Source: Microvirga arvi (lineage in GTDB: Bacteria > Pseudomonadota > Alphaproteobacteria > Rhizobiales > Beijerinckiaceae). From it: a stretch of DNA of 64,000 nucleotides. Shown here piece after piece: positions 7,642 to 16,330 of the stretch (position 1 is the stretch's first letter; each line of letters opens with the position of its first letter). Location of the stretch: positions 1 to 64,000 of the forward strand of contig NZ_JAFEMD010000004.1 of the NCBI RefSeq assembly GCF_016892765.1, in the 5' to 3' direction. A program made the translations under genes and the position numbers. Below the pieces are notes generated by a model. The model worked only from the letters and a program-made list of their open reading frames with translations, did no database searches and was not told the origin of the DNA.

Positions 7642-7813
7642 GCGTGCAATAGAAACTTTGCGAAAGCCTTATGGAAAGACCCTTGAACTTAATTACTGTG
7701 GAAAGCTGATATAAAATGGCACTAATGCCTTCTATGAGGCGGTGCACCTTAGGATATCTCGATGCGAGGACATCAAGCATAGCCAACCCCGCTCTTTCGT
7801 GATGCAGTAACAT
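7634..7813 (-). CDS. Possible small protein upstream of capV
   Basis: 59 codons from ATG 7813, ending TAG at 7634-7636 and overlapping the capV start by 8 bp (TTGAGTAG). The predicted product is mostly helical (ERAGLAMLDVLASRYPKVHR). The frame stays open further upstream to another ATG at 7921 and beyond, but that part runs antisense to the excalibur gene and looks fortuitous. There is no strong ribosome-binding site. The end-to-start overlap and the AT-rich composition shared with the CBASS genes are the reasons to list it; it could be no more than the capV leader. Confidence 0.3.
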   Translation of the reverse strand: MLLHHERAGLAMLDVLASRYPKVHRLIEGISAILYQLSTVIKFKGLSIRLSQSFYCTLE

Positions 7814-7834
7814 CCACAAAGCTGTGAGGTCTGC

Positions 7835-8275
7835 ATGTTGAAACTGCCAAATGGGTGGCAAGTCTATGAAAGGAGCGATCCTGACGGCACGGTTCCCCGC
7901 TCCAGGCTGCTTGTCACTCATCACAAGAATGCGGAGGCCTGGCGCGGTTGGTTCGTTCACCGGCGTCTCGCCCTTCAGAAGATTGCCCTTTGGGGGCTGA
8001 TCGCAATCAGTCTCGGTCTCCTCAGCTGGCGCATGCTGAGCCACGAGCCCCTGCCCCCGCCGCCTCATCCGAGCACATGGTCGGCTGAGATGCGTGCCAA
8101 GCACCAAATTGCTCGTCCGAGCTGCGATGCTGCCCGTGCGGCGGGCCTCGCCCCGGCCAGGAAAGGCTATCCGGGATACTGGCCGCATCTCGATGCGGAC
8201 AATGACGGGATGAGCTGCGAATGGTTCTTCGACATCTCCAGCATCTCACTGCGCACGCTCATAGGCGGCAAGTGA
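7835..8275 (+). CDS. Membrane-anchored excalibur calcium-binding domain protein
   Basis: 146 residues from ATG 7835, preceded by GAGG. A single transmembrane helix lies at residues ~47-66 (ALWGLIAISLGLLSW). After a proline-rich linker comes the excalibur module: Cys97 in RPSCDAARAAG, then DADNDGMSCEW with D120, D122, D124 and Cys128, the DxDxDGxxCE calcium loop. The domain would face the periplasm. It marks the right border of the AT-rich CBASS island; the N-terminal ~40 residues lie in the transition zone, so the upstream part could have been altered by the insertion. Confidence 0.8.
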   Translation: MLKLPNGWQVYERSDPDGTVPRSRLLVTHHKNAEAWRGWFVHRRLALQKIALWGLIAISLGLLSWRMLSHEPLPPPPHPSTWSAEMRAKHQIARPSCDAARAAGLAPARKGYPGYWPHLDADNDGMSCEWFFDISSISLRTLIGGK

Positions 8276-8314
8276 CACGCGACGGAGCGAGCACCCTCCC
8301 CGTCATCACCCAAT

Positions 8315-8905
8315 CTACCGCGCCACGCCCGCAGACCCTTCCTCCCGTCCCGCCCTCCGAAACAACCACGCCGACAGCAGCCACAGGGCCGCGAAGAAGG
8401 CGGTCAGGACCACGATGACCTGGGGCCAGTTCGCTCCGGTGGAGCCCCATCCGGCGATGAGGGCGATGGCGCCGGCGAGGACCTGGGCGAGCGCCGTCGC
8501 GGCGGCCGCGCGGGCCATGCCGTCGGGCCGGAAGCGCGCGATCAGGGCGCCGAGCAGGAAGATGGCGAGCACGCCGGCATAGATGAGGTTGGCCGGGTTG
8601 TCCTCGGACCCGATGAGGCCGACGGCGAGGTTGATCCAGACGAGGAGGAAGGTTGCGGCGAGCGCGACGGCGATGGCGGCCCGGTAGGCGATGCTGCCGG
8701 TCGTCCTGGCGGCCCATTCCCAGGCGCCGCACGCGCCGAACAGCAGGGCGCCCATGACGATGAAATCGGTCTCGTCCCAGTCCACCTCGTCGGTGAAGCG
8801 CATCGCGACGAGCGGCAGCAGCAGGATGACGGACGCGACGGCCCAGGGCGCCATTCTCGCAAGATGCCCGCGCCCTCCGTCGCCGCGCTCCGCACGTCCC
8901 GCCAT
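8315..8905 (-). CDS. Conserved integral membrane protein
   Basis: 196 residues from ATG 8905, preceded by GAGGAC; the frame continues open upstream but without a good start. Five to six hydrophobic helices are visible (WAVASVILLLPLVAM, DFIVMGALLFGACGAW, AAIAVALAATFLLVW, NLIYAGVLAIFLLGALI, ALAQVLAGAIALIAGW, VIVVLTAFFAALWLLSAWL). I do not recognise the family and see no catalytic motif. It is convergent with the excalibur gene. Confidence 0.7.
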   Translation of the reverse strand: MAGRAERGDGGRGHLARMAPWAVASVILLLPLVAMRFTDEVDWDETDFIVMGALLFGACGAWEWAARTTGSIAYRAAIAVALAATFLLVWINLAVGLIGSEDNPANLIYAGVLAIFLLGALIARFRPDGMARAAAATALAQVLAGAIALIAGWGSTGANWPQVIVVLTAFFAALWLLSAWLFRRAGREEGSAGVAR

Positions 8906-9070
8906 TGCGCCGTCCTCAACTCCGCTGGAGATCACCGGCGAACGATAGGGGCAAAGCCCGAGGCGCCGCAATGGCCGTGGATTGGCCCCGATGCATGAGG
9001 TGGTTGACCGCGCTGATCTCCGGATCAAGTCCGAGGACGACTCTGACGACGATGGATCGAACAACCCTCC

Positions 9071-9162
9071 CCGTCATCCCCGGACTTGTTCCGGGGATCC
9101 ACGTCTTGCGCCGCTGTGGTTCTTGAAGACGTGGATGGCCGGGACAAGCCCGGCCATGACGG
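9071..9162. repeat. Type A long palindrome, left of the GIY-YIG gene
   Basis: It begins CCGTCATCCCCGGACTTGTT and ends with the near-complement ...CCCGGCCATGACGG, with inner complementary segments CCACGTCTT / AAGACGTGG. The same element recurs at 9571-9660, 14841-14930 and, split in two, at 20731-20951. Confidence 0.9.
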
Positions 9163-9242
9163 TGGTGGATTGGGCGCGATGCATGAGGCGGACCGTTGCA
9201 CGAGCACGGCCATGACGGGGAGTGAGCCGATACGGCAGGTGC

Positions 9243-9536
9243 CTAGTGGCTCAGCGTCTCGTAGAGGTCGTCCCAGTCCGGATTCATGCCGTGGATAAGG
9301 CGCACCTTCCAGGCGCGGGACCAGTGCTTGATGGTCTTCTCGCGCTGGATGGCGTCGCGGATGTCGGGGAAGTGCTCGTACCAGACGAGACGCTTGAGGT
9401 CGTATTGCTTGGTGAAGCCTTCGACCAGCCCTTCCCGGTGCTGCCATGCGCGACGGGAGAGATCGCCCGTCACGCCGCAATAGAGCGTGCCGTTGCGCCG
9501 GTTGGTCATGATGTACACCCAGCCGCCCTTGTGCAT
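9243..9536 (-). CDS. Single-domain GIY-YIG nuclease
   Basis: 97 residues from ATG 9536, without a clear Shine-Dalgarno sequence. The GIY-YIG signature is present as VYIMTNRRNGTLYCGVTGDL (residues ~7-26), followed by an Arg-containing helix (RRAWQHREG) and the conserved Glu of the active site in QREKTIK. Stand-alone UvrC-like domains of this size (YhbQ family) are widespread; their biological role is mostly unknown. The gene lies between two copies of the type A palindrome, 80 bp and 34 bp away, which suggests that gene and repeats travelled as a unit. Confidence 0.85.
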   Translation of the reverse strand: MHKGGWVYIMTNRRNGTLYCGVTGDLSRRAWQHREGLVEGFTKQYDLKRLVWYEHFPDIRDAIQREKTIKHWSRAWKVRLIHGMNPDWDDLYETLSH

Positions 9537-9570
9537 GAGCGGATGGTACTGAGTTGCTTTTGCAGATCAA

Positions 9571-9660
9571 TCGTCATGCCCGGCCTTGTGCCGGGTATCC
9601 ACGTCTTCTTCTGCGCCCGTGTAAAGACATGGATGGCCGGATCAAGTCCGGCCATGACGA
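9571..9660. repeat. Type A long palindrome, right of the GIY-YIG gene
   Basis: TCGTCATGCCCGGCCTTGTG ... GTCCGGCCATGACGA with inner ACGTCTT/AAGACAT. Second of four type A elements; with 9071-9162 it brackets the nuclease gene. Confidence 0.9.
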
Positions 9661-9688
9661 TGGTGAGGATGACGGAAAGCCCTTCCCT

Positions 9689-11116
9689 TCACTCGCGTGC
9701 CGCCAGACGCATCGCCCTGTCGAGCACGCCGAACACCCGCTCGTCCGTGCATTGGGCCACGTTGAAGCGCATGAAGCTTTTGGCCGATTGCGCGGGGCTG
9801 AACACGTTGCCGGGGGCGAGCACCACGTGCTCGGCGAGGGCGTGGCGCGCGACGTCGGCGGCGTCGAGGTCGTCGGGCAGGCGGCACCAGAGGAGCATGC
9901 CGGCCTTCGGGACGATCCAGGGCGTGATGCCGAAAGCCTCCAGGCGGTCGATCGTCGCCGCCATGCTCCTGGCGAGGCGAACTTTGAGCGCCTCGAGGTG
10001 CCTGCGGTAGCCGCTCGAGCCGAGAACGGCGAGGACCAGCTCTTCCGACAGGCGGTTGCTGGCAAAGCCCGTGGCGATCCTCAGGTCCGTGAGCTTCTCG
10101 ATCCAGTCGGGCCGCGCCGCGATGTAGCCGCAGCGGAACGAGGCCGAGAGGGTTTTGGAGAAGCTGCCGATGCGCACGACGCGCTCGAAGCCGTCGAGGG
10201 CGGCGAGGCGCGGCGCGGGCTCGGTTTCGAAATCGGCGAAGATGTCGTCCTCGACCACGGTCAGGCCGTGCTTCTCGGCGAGCTTCAGGAGCCTGTGCGC
10301 GGTGACGGTGGAGAGCGCAGCGCCGGTGGGATTGTGCAGGCCGGAATTGGTGATGTAGAGGCGCGGCCGGTGTTCGTTCAGCGCCTGCTCGAAGGCGCTA
10401 AGGTCCGGCCCGGTCGGCGTATGGGGCACGCCGATTACAGTCACCTGATGGGCGCGCAGCAGCGCCAGGAAGTTGAAGTAGCAGGGATCGTCGACGAGGA
10501 CGGCGTCGCCAAGCTGGATCAGCAGCCGGCAGACGAAATCGATGGCCTGCGTGCCGGAATCCGTCAGCAGGATCCCGTCAGGCGCAGCCTGCACCCCCTG
10601 CTCCGCGAGGCGCCGCGACAGGAACGCGCGTAAGGAGGGAAGTCCGAGCGGCGTGCCGTAATCTGTGAGCCCGGTCACGTCCCGCGTCCGCGCCAGGCCC
10701 CGCAGGGCGCGGCGGATCTCCTCCTCCGGCATCCAGTCGTCCGGCAGCCAGCCGCAGCCGGGTTTCAGCACATCCCCCTTGGCTTCGAGGGATTGCCGCG
10801 ACACCCAGAGCGGATCGATGGCCCGGTCGAGGCGCGGCGCGAGCTCGGCCAGCGACAGGGGCGCGAGCGGCGCGCCGCTGTAGAAGCCCGAACCCGGACG
10901 GGAGCGGATGGTTCCCTCGGCCGCGAGCCTGTCATAGGCTTCCACGACAGTGGACTTCGACACCCGCATGGATTGCGCCAGCGCCCGGATGGAGGGAAGC
11001 CGCGCGCCTGGCGTCAGGGCGCGGCTGGCGATCCGGCTGCGGATCGCGGCCATCACGCGCTCGACGAGCGTTCCCTCGTGGTGAGGCAGCTTGAGATCGT
11101 CCACTGTACCGCTCAT
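9689..11116 (-). CDS. MocR-family transcriptional regulator (GntR HTH fused to aminotransferase-like domain)
   Basis: 475 residues from ATG 11116. Residues ~15-80 are a GntR winged helix (VERVMAAIRSRIASRAL, LPSIRALAQSMRVSKSTVVEAYDRLAAEG). The remainder is a fold-type I aminotransferase domain with a PLP-binding lysine in GSFSKTLSASFRCGY. MocR proteins use PLP as a ligand cofactor to control transcription, often of the divergent neighbour. Here the neighbour is the DMT exporter starting at 11209, under 100 bp away, so this is its probable regulator. The length matches the family. Confidence 0.93.
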   Translation of the reverse strand: MSGTVDDLKLPHHEGTLVERVMAAIRSRIASRALTPGARLPSIRALAQSMRVSKSTVVEAYDRLAAEGTIRSRPGSGFYSGAPLAPLSLAELAPRLDRAIDPLWVSRQSLEAKGDVLKPGCGWLPDDWMPEEEIRRALRGLARTRDVTGLTDYGTPLGLPSLRAFLSRRLAEQGVQAAPDGILLTDSGTQAIDFVCRLLIQLGDAVLVDDPCYFNFLALLRAHQVTVIGVPHTPTGPDLSAFEQALNEHRPRLYITNSGLHNPTGAALSTVTAHRLLKLAEKHGLTVVEDDIFADFETEPAPRLAALDGFERVVRIGSFSKTLSASFRCGYIAARPDWIEKLTDLRIATGFASNRLSEELVLAVLGSSGYRRHLEALKVRLARSMAATIDRLEAFGITPWIVPKAGMLLWCRLPDDLDAADVARHALAEHVVLAPGNVFSPAQSAKSFMRFNVAQCTDERVFGVLDRAMRLAARE

Positions 11117-11208
11117 CGTTCCATGACAGTTCGGACAAACTGTATTGCACCGTCTCTGGAAAGGCCATGCCGTCCCCGCTGAAATGTCCCCATGGCGGAG
11201 GAGCGGGC

Positions 11209-12111
11209 ATGGACCGGACGACGGAAGGGTGGATCAGCGGTTTTCTCGGGGTGGTGATCTTCAGCGGATCCCTGCCCGCGACCCGCATCGCCGTGCTCGA
11301 CATCGACCCGCTCTTCCTCACCCTGGCGCGGGCCACCATCGCCGGTCTCCTCGGCATGGCGCTGCTCGTCGGCCTGCGCCAGACATGGCCCCGCCGGAGC
11401 GACCTCCTGCCGCTCGCCATCGTGTCGCTGGGCGTCGTGGTCGGATTCCCGCTGCTGACGGCGCTCGCGCTGCAGCACATCTCCGCCGCGCAATCCATCA
11501 GCTTCGTCGGCCTGCTGCCGCTCGCCACCGCGATCTTCGGCATCCTGCGTGGCGGCGAGCGGCCGAGGCCGGCGTTCTGGGTCTTCTCCGGCTTGGGAGG
11601 ATGCTTCGTGGCAGGGTTCGCCTTGCTCCATGCGGACGCCACGGCCTCGGTGGGCAATCTGCTCATGCTGGCGGCCATCGTGCTGTGCGGTCTCGGCTAC
11701 GCGGAGGGCGCGAAGCTGTCGCGCACCCTTGGCGGCTGGCAGGTGATCTCCTGGGCGTTGGTGTTCTCCCTGCCGCTGACGGCGGGGCTGATGCTGCTCA
11801 ATCTGCCCGCCTCGTGGAGCGGGATCGGCCTGCCCGCCTGGCTCTCGCTCGCCTATGTGTCGCTGTTCTCGATGCTGATCGGCTTCGTGTTCTGGTATCG
11901 GGGCTTGGCGCTCGGCGGCATCGCGGGCGTGTCGCAGCTGCAACTGCTGCAGCCCTTCTTCGGGCTGCTCCTGGCGGCGATGCTCCTGCACGAGACCGTC
12001 GGCTGGGGAATGGTCGCCGTCAACGTCGCGGTGATCGCCTGCGTGGCAGGCGCGAAGCATTTCGCGAAGTCCGAAGCGGCAGGCGTTCGTTCAGGTGACG
12101 TGCGGGCCTGA
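11209..12111 (+). CDS. EamA/DMT-family transporter
   Basis: 300 residues from ATG 11209, which has GGAGGAGC just upstream; an earlier in-frame ATG at 11167 lacks one. About ten transmembrane helices in two EamA halves (GFLGVVIFSGSLPATRIAV at the start, then FWYRGLALGGIAGVSQLQLL in the second half). Members export amino acids or small metabolites. Divergent from a MocR regulator, a frequent pairing that suggests export or uptake of an amino-compound under PLP-dependent control. The substrate is unknown. Confidence 0.88.
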   Translation: MDRTTEGWISGFLGVVIFSGSLPATRIAVLDIDPLFLTLARATIAGLLGMALLVGLRQTWPRRSDLLPLAIVSLGVVVGFPLLTALALQHISAAQSISFVGLLPLATAIFGILRGGERPRPAFWVFSGLGGCFVAGFALLHADATASVGNLLMLAAIVLCGLGYAEGAKLSRTLGGWQVISWALVFSLPLTAGLMLLNLPASWSGIGLPAWLSLAYVSLFSMLIGFVFWYRGLALGGIAGVSQLQLLQPFFGLLLAAMLLHETVGWGMVAVNVAVIACVAGAKHFAKSEAAGVRSGDVRA

Positions 12112-12412
12112 CGCGCGGGCCTGACGCCTTGCACCACCGTTAACCCTGCAAACGGATCGATCGCCGGGCCGTGCAGGGATTCATTGACTTGCAGGAGCAA
12201 TGTCCGATTCTAGCGCCAGGGGCGATGTCCCCTGTTCCATGGCGGATTGGAGCCGGCTTTCGACAGGCCGGCACAAAGGCATGATGCCGCCCCGCCATAC
12301 CGGTGAGAGTCCGGTATTCCTGCTGTCCGATCCTGACATTTCCAAACGGCTTCCGTTCGAGCACCGCAGGCGTTGATCGCCTCGTGTGACGGATGGGCTG
12401 CAAAGGCTAATC
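12112..12412. other. Intergenic region upstream of the MHYT gene
   Basis: 301 bp with no convincing gene. It holds a small hairpin (ATACCGG / CCGGTAT, about 12298-12318). I looked for a riboswitch and did not recognise one. The promoter of the downstream c-di-GMP gene is presumably here. Confidence 0.5.
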
Positions 12413-14812
12413 ATGCTGACCGTCTACAACTGCATCGTTTCGGAGCACGACCTGCGGCTCGTTGCCCTGGCGGCCCTGGTCTGTGCTCTGGCGTCGCTGA
12501 CGGCCATCAACCTTCTCCATCATGTCGGCCGGGCGGACAGGCGGGTGTGGGGCATCTGGCTCGGCATCGCGGCGACCGCGACCGGGTTCGGCATCTGGGC
12601 GACGCATTTCATCGCCATGCTGGCCTTCTCGCCGGCCCTGCCGACGGCCTACAACGTCAGCCTGACCGTCACCTCGCTGCTGGCAGCCGTCATGCTGACC
12701 GGGATCGGCTTCGGCGTCGCGCTCCTGCCGGTTTCCGCAGCCATGCCCTGGCTGGGTGGCGCAATCGTCGGCGGCGGCATCGCGGTCATGCACTACACGG
12801 GCATGGCAGCCTTCGAGGTGGCCGGGATCATCACCTGGCATCCGCCTCTGGTGGCCGCATCGATCCTGCTCGGAGGCCTCATCGGAGCCCTTGCCCTGTG
12901 GGTCGGATTGCGCAGCCATACCCTCTCGGCGCGCCTGACGGGGGCTCTGCTTCTCACCCTGGCGATCTGCAGCCACCATTTCACGGCCATGGGCGCCGTG
13001 GCCATCACCCCGGACAACGCCATCGAGATCTCCGCTTCGGCCATTCCCTCCAACTGGCTCGCGGTCGGCGTGGCGTTCATCAGCCTGCTCATTCTGCTCC
13101 TGGCCTTCATCGCGCTCACCATCGATCTCCGGGAGCGCAGGCGCGATTCTCTCGAGATGCAGAGAATGCGCGATCTCACCGACGCTGCGGTCGAGGGCCT
13201 GGTTCTCTGCGACGGAGACACCATCGTCACGGTGAACGAGAGCTTCGCGAACCTCACGGGCCTGAAGCCCGAGCAGATCGTGGGAGCGTCCCTGGCCGCA
13301 TGGGTTCCGGATCGCCCAAAGCGGGACGCCTTGTTCGCTCTGCCCGGCCAGGCCGTCGAAACCGAATTGCGGAACGGCGAAGGCGCATTGTTGCCCGTGG
13401 AGCTGATTGCCCGACGGATCAACTACAACGGCATTCCTCATAACGTGGTCGCCTTCCGCGACCTGCGCGACCGGCGGGATGCGGAAGCCCAGATCCGCTA
13501 TCTGGCGCATCACGATCCGCTCACCGGCCTCGACAACCGCGCGAGCTTCGATCATCGCCTCGACCGTGAAATCCGCTTCCACCGCAGGGCGCGCCGGCAA
13601 CTCGCCCTGCTGTGCCTCGACCTCGACGGCTTCAAGGAGGTCAACGACCTCTATGGCCATGCCACCGGCGACCGCGTGCTACAGGACATTGCCAAGCATT
13701 TCTCGTCGGCCCTCGGCGAGGGCCAGGTGCTCGCACGCCTGGGAGGTGACGAGTTCGCCATCATCGCTCCCCTGGTCACGGATCCCGCTCAGGTCGGGCA
13801 GTTCGCCGATACCCTTCTGAAGGGCCTCAGGTGGGAGCAGGAAGGCGTTCCCGCCGGTCTGGTCTCGGTCAGCGTCGGCATTGCCTTGTATCCGTCCGAC
13901 GGAAAGGACCGCACGGAGCTTCTTTCGAGCGCCGACGCGGCCCTCTACCGCGCCAAGACGGAAGGCAAGGGCATCTATCGCTTCTTCGAGGCGGCCATGG
14001 GCGCGCAGATACGGGAGCGCCGCGGCATCGAGCACGACCTGCGCAGTGCCATCGCCAATCACGAGCTCAGCCTCGCCTACCAGCCGCAGGCGCAGGTCGA
14101 GACCGGCGAGGTGAACGGATTCGAGGTCCTCCTCCGGTGGAACCACCCGACGCGCGGCCCTGTCTCCCCTACCGTCTTCATTCCCATCGCGGAGGAAAGC
14201 GGGCTGATCCTGAAGATCGGCGAATGGGTGATGCAGGGAGCCTGCCGTGAGGCGGCCAGCTGGATGCGGCCGCTCACCATCGCAGTCAACGTCTCGGCAC
14301 TGCAGCTGACCAGCGACGGCTTCGTCGATTTCGTTGAGCGCACTCTGAACGAGACCGGCCTGCCGCCTGAACGGCTCGAGATCGAGATCACGGAGACGGC
14401 GCTGATCCGCGATCCCAACCGCGCCCTGCAAAGTCTTCAGAAGCTCAAGGCCATCGGCGTCAAACTCGCCATGGACGATTTCGGAACCGGCTACTCGTCC
14501 CTCTCCAACCTGCGGGCTTTTCCCTTCGACAAGATCAAGATCGACAGGTCCTTCATCCATGCGGTTCACATCAATCCGCAGGCGGCAGCCATCGTCCGCG
14601 CCGTGCTCGGTCTCGGACGGGGCCTCGGCCTCCCGGTGATCGCGGAAGGCGTCGAGACGTCCGAGGAACTGGATTTCCTCGGCCTGGAAGGATGCATGGA
14701 GGCGCAGGGCTATCTGTTCGGCCGACCGGCTCCTATCCAGGACTTCGTGCCGCTGATCTCGGAAAGCGTCGTCGCGCTTTCCAAGCCGCGCATGTCAGCC
14801 ATCGGCGGGTAA
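12413..14812 (+). CDS. MHYT-PAS-GGDEF-EAL membrane c-di-GMP enzyme
   Basis: 799 residues from ATG 12413 (AAAGG upstream; the protein start MLTVYNCIV fits the family better than a GTG nine codons earlier). The N-terminal MHYT domain has about seven helices with the motifs ATHFIAML, MHYTGM and SHHFTAMG, thought to sense a diatomic gas through copper. A PAS domain follows around residues 245-365. The GGDEF domain has an intact LGGDEF active site, so diguanylate cyclase activity is likely. The EAL domain has EVL instead of EAL, but keeps DDFGTGYS and AEGVET, so phosphodiesterase activity is plausible. It probably sets local c-di-GMP level in response to gas or redox state at the inner membrane. 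Confidence 0.95.
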   Translation: MLTVYNCIVSEHDLRLVALAALVCALASLTAINLLHHVGRADRRVWGIWLGIAATATGFGIWATHFIAMLAFSPALPTAYNVSLTVTSLLAAVMLTGIGFGVALLPVSAAMPWLGGAIVGGGIAVMHYTGMAAFEVAGIITWHPPLVAASILLGGLIGALALWVGLRSHTLSARLTGALLLTLAICSHHFTAMGAVAITPDNAIEISASAIPSNWLAVGVAFISLLILLLAFIALTIDLRERRRDSLEMQRMRDLTDAAVEGLVLCDGDTIVTVNESFANLTGLKPEQIVGASLAAWVPDRPKRDALFALPGQAVETELRNGEGALLPVELIARRINYNGIPHNVVAFRDLRDRRDAEAQIRYLAHHDPLTGLDNRASFDHRLDREIRFHRRARRQLALLCLDLDGFKEVNDLYGHATGDRVLQDIAKHFSSALGEGQVLARLGGDEFAIIAPLVTDPAQVGQFADTLLKGLRWEQEGVPAGLVSVSVGIALYPSDGKDRTELLSSADAALYRAKTEGKGIYRFFEAAMGAQIRERRGIEHDLRSAIANHELSLAYQPQAQVETGEVNGFEVLLRWNHPTRGPVSPTVFIPIAEESGLILKIGEWVMQGACREAASWMRPLTIAVNVSALQLTSDGFVDFVERTLNETGLPPERLEIEITETALIRDPNRALQSLQKLKAIGVKLAMDDFGTGYSSLSNLRAFPFDKIKIDRSFIHAVHINPQAAAIVRAVLGLGRGLGLPVIAEGVETSEELDFLGLEGCMEAQGYLFGRPAPIQDFVPLISESVVALSKPRMSAIGG

Positions 14813-14840
14813 TGCGATCAGGATTCTGCACCCTCCATAC

Positions 14841-14930
14841 CCGTCATCCCCGGGCTTGTCCCGGGGATCCACGTTTTATTCTGGATCGGCCTAAAAACGT
14901 GGATGGCCGCAACAAGTGCGGCCATGACGA
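14841..14930. repeat. Type A long palindrome
   Basis: CCGTCATCCCCGGGCTTGTC ... GTGCGGCCATGACGA with inner CCACGTTTT / AAAACGTGG. It lies between the convergent ends of the c-di-GMP gene and der. Confidence 0.9.
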
Positions 14931-14952
14931 TGGTTAGCTGTGGGCAGAGCCC

Positions 14953-16302
14953 CTAACCCCGCTTGTCCTTGTCGAACGGGTTCTGACCCATGCGCAACGA
15001 CAAGCGGATGGGGGTGCCGGGGAGGTCGAAGGCTTCGCGGATGCCGTTGACCAGGTAGCGGGTGTAGCTCTTCGGCAGGGCATCGAGCTGGTTGCCGAAG
15101 ACGGCGAAATGCGGCGGGCGCGATTTCACCTGGGTCATGTAGCGGATCTTGATCCGGCGGCCGGAGACCGCGGGCGGCGGATTGGCCTCGATCGCCTCGG
15201 AGAGCCATTGGTTGAGCCGCGCGGTCGAGATGCGGGTGTTCCACTTCTCGTAGACGTGGAGCACCGCCTTCATGAGCGGATCGATGCCGCTGCCGGCAAG
15301 CCCTGAGAGCGGCACCACCGGGGCGCCGCGCACCTGCGGCAGGAGGCGCGTGGCCTTCTCCTTCAGATCGCTAAGCAGGCCCTTCTGGTCGGCCACGAGG
15401 TCCCACTTGTTGAGGCCGATGACGAGGGCGCGGCCCTCCTGCTCCACCAGATCGACGATGGACAGATCCTGCTTCTCGAACGGGATCGTGGCGTCGAGGA
15501 GGATGATCACCACCTCGGCGAAGCGCACGGCGCGCAGCGCATCGGCAACGGAGAGCTTCTCGAGCTTGTCCTCGACGCGGGCGCGCTTCCTCAGGCCCGC
15601 CGTGTCGAAGAGCTTGATCGATTTCCCGCGCCATTCCCAGTCGAGGGAAATGGAATCGCGGGTGATACCGGCCTCGGGGCCGGTGAGCAGGCGGTCCTCG
15701 CCGACCATCCGGTTGATGAGCGTGGACTTGCCGGCATTCGGCCGCCCGACGATGGCCACCTGCAGCGGCTTGTTCGGGTCGTCCTCTTCCTCCTCCATCT
15801 CGTTGGGATCGGGGAAGTGAGGCATCAGGGCCTCGAAGAGGTCGGCCAGGCCCTCGCCGTGCTCGGCGGATAGCGGCACCGGGTCGCCTAAGCCCAACGA
15901 GAACGCGTCATAGGCGCCGGCCATGCCGGCCCCGCCCTCGGCCTTGTTGGCGATGAGGATCACGGGCTTGCCCGAGCGGCGGACCATCTCGGCAAAGGGA
16001 CGGTCGGCGGGCAGGATCCCGACACGGGCATCGATGACGAAGAGAATCACGTCGGCATCGCCGATCGCGGCCTCGGTCTGGGCGCGCATGCGGCCCAGGA
16101 GCGATTCCTCGGTGGCCTCTTCCAGGCCAGCCGTGTCGATGATGCGGAATTCGAGATCGCCGAGGCGCGCTTCCCCCTCGCGCCGGTCGCGGGTCACGCC
16201 CGGCCGGTCGTCCACGAGCGCGAGCTTCTTGCCGACGAGACGATTGAAGAGAGTCGACTTGCCGACATTCGGCCGCCCGACAATGGCGACGGTGGGCGTC
16301 AT
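14953..16302 (-). CDS. der: Ribosome-associated GTPase Der (EngA)
   Basis: 449 residues from ATG 16302; the frame stays open upstream, but the protein start [16 protein letters not shown] is canonical. Two tandem GTPase domains each show G1 ([16 protein letters not shown]), G3 ([17 protein letters not shown]) and G4 (NKAE; NKWD), followed by the C-terminal KH-like domain ([23 protein letters not shown]). Der is essential for maturation of the 50S subunit. An acidic linker (EMEEEEDDP) separates the GTPase domains. It lies 28 bp downstream of the TPR gene on the same strand. Confidence 0.98.
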   Translation of the reverse strand: MTPTVAIVGRPNVGKSTLFNRLVGKKLALVDDRPGVTRDRREGEARLGDLEFRIIDTAGLEEATEESLLGRMRAQTEAAIGDADVILFVIDARVGILPADRPFAEMVRRSGKPVILIANKAEGGAGMAGAYDAFSLGLGDPVPLSAEHGEGLADLFEALMPHFPDPNEMEEEEDDPNKPLQVAIVGRPNAGKSTLINRMVGEDRLLTGPEAGITRDSISLDWEWRGKSIKLFDTAGLRKRARVEDKLEKLSVADALRAVRFAEVVIILLDATIPFEKQDLSIVDLVEQEGRALVIGLNKWDLVADQKGLLSDLKEKATRLLPQVRGAPVVPLSGLAGSGIDPLMKAVLHVYEKWNTRISTARLNQWLSEAIEANPPPAVSGRRIKIRYMTQVKSRPPHFAVFGNQLDALPKSYTRYLVNGIREAFDLPGTPIRLSLRMGQNPFDKDKRG

Positions 16303-16330
16303 GTCTGTTCTACCTTCTGGGTCACTGGCC

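Noticed and set aside
7922..8188. N-terminal extension of the short frame upstream of capV
   Set aside because: It is antisense to the excalibur domain, whose motifs are convincing; the extension has an Arg/Pro-rich shadow composition.
12290..12330. Possible riboswitch upstream of the MHYT gene
   Set aside because: Only a small 7-bp hairpin; no match to FMN, cobalamin, c-di-GMP or other aptamer cores that I can recognise.
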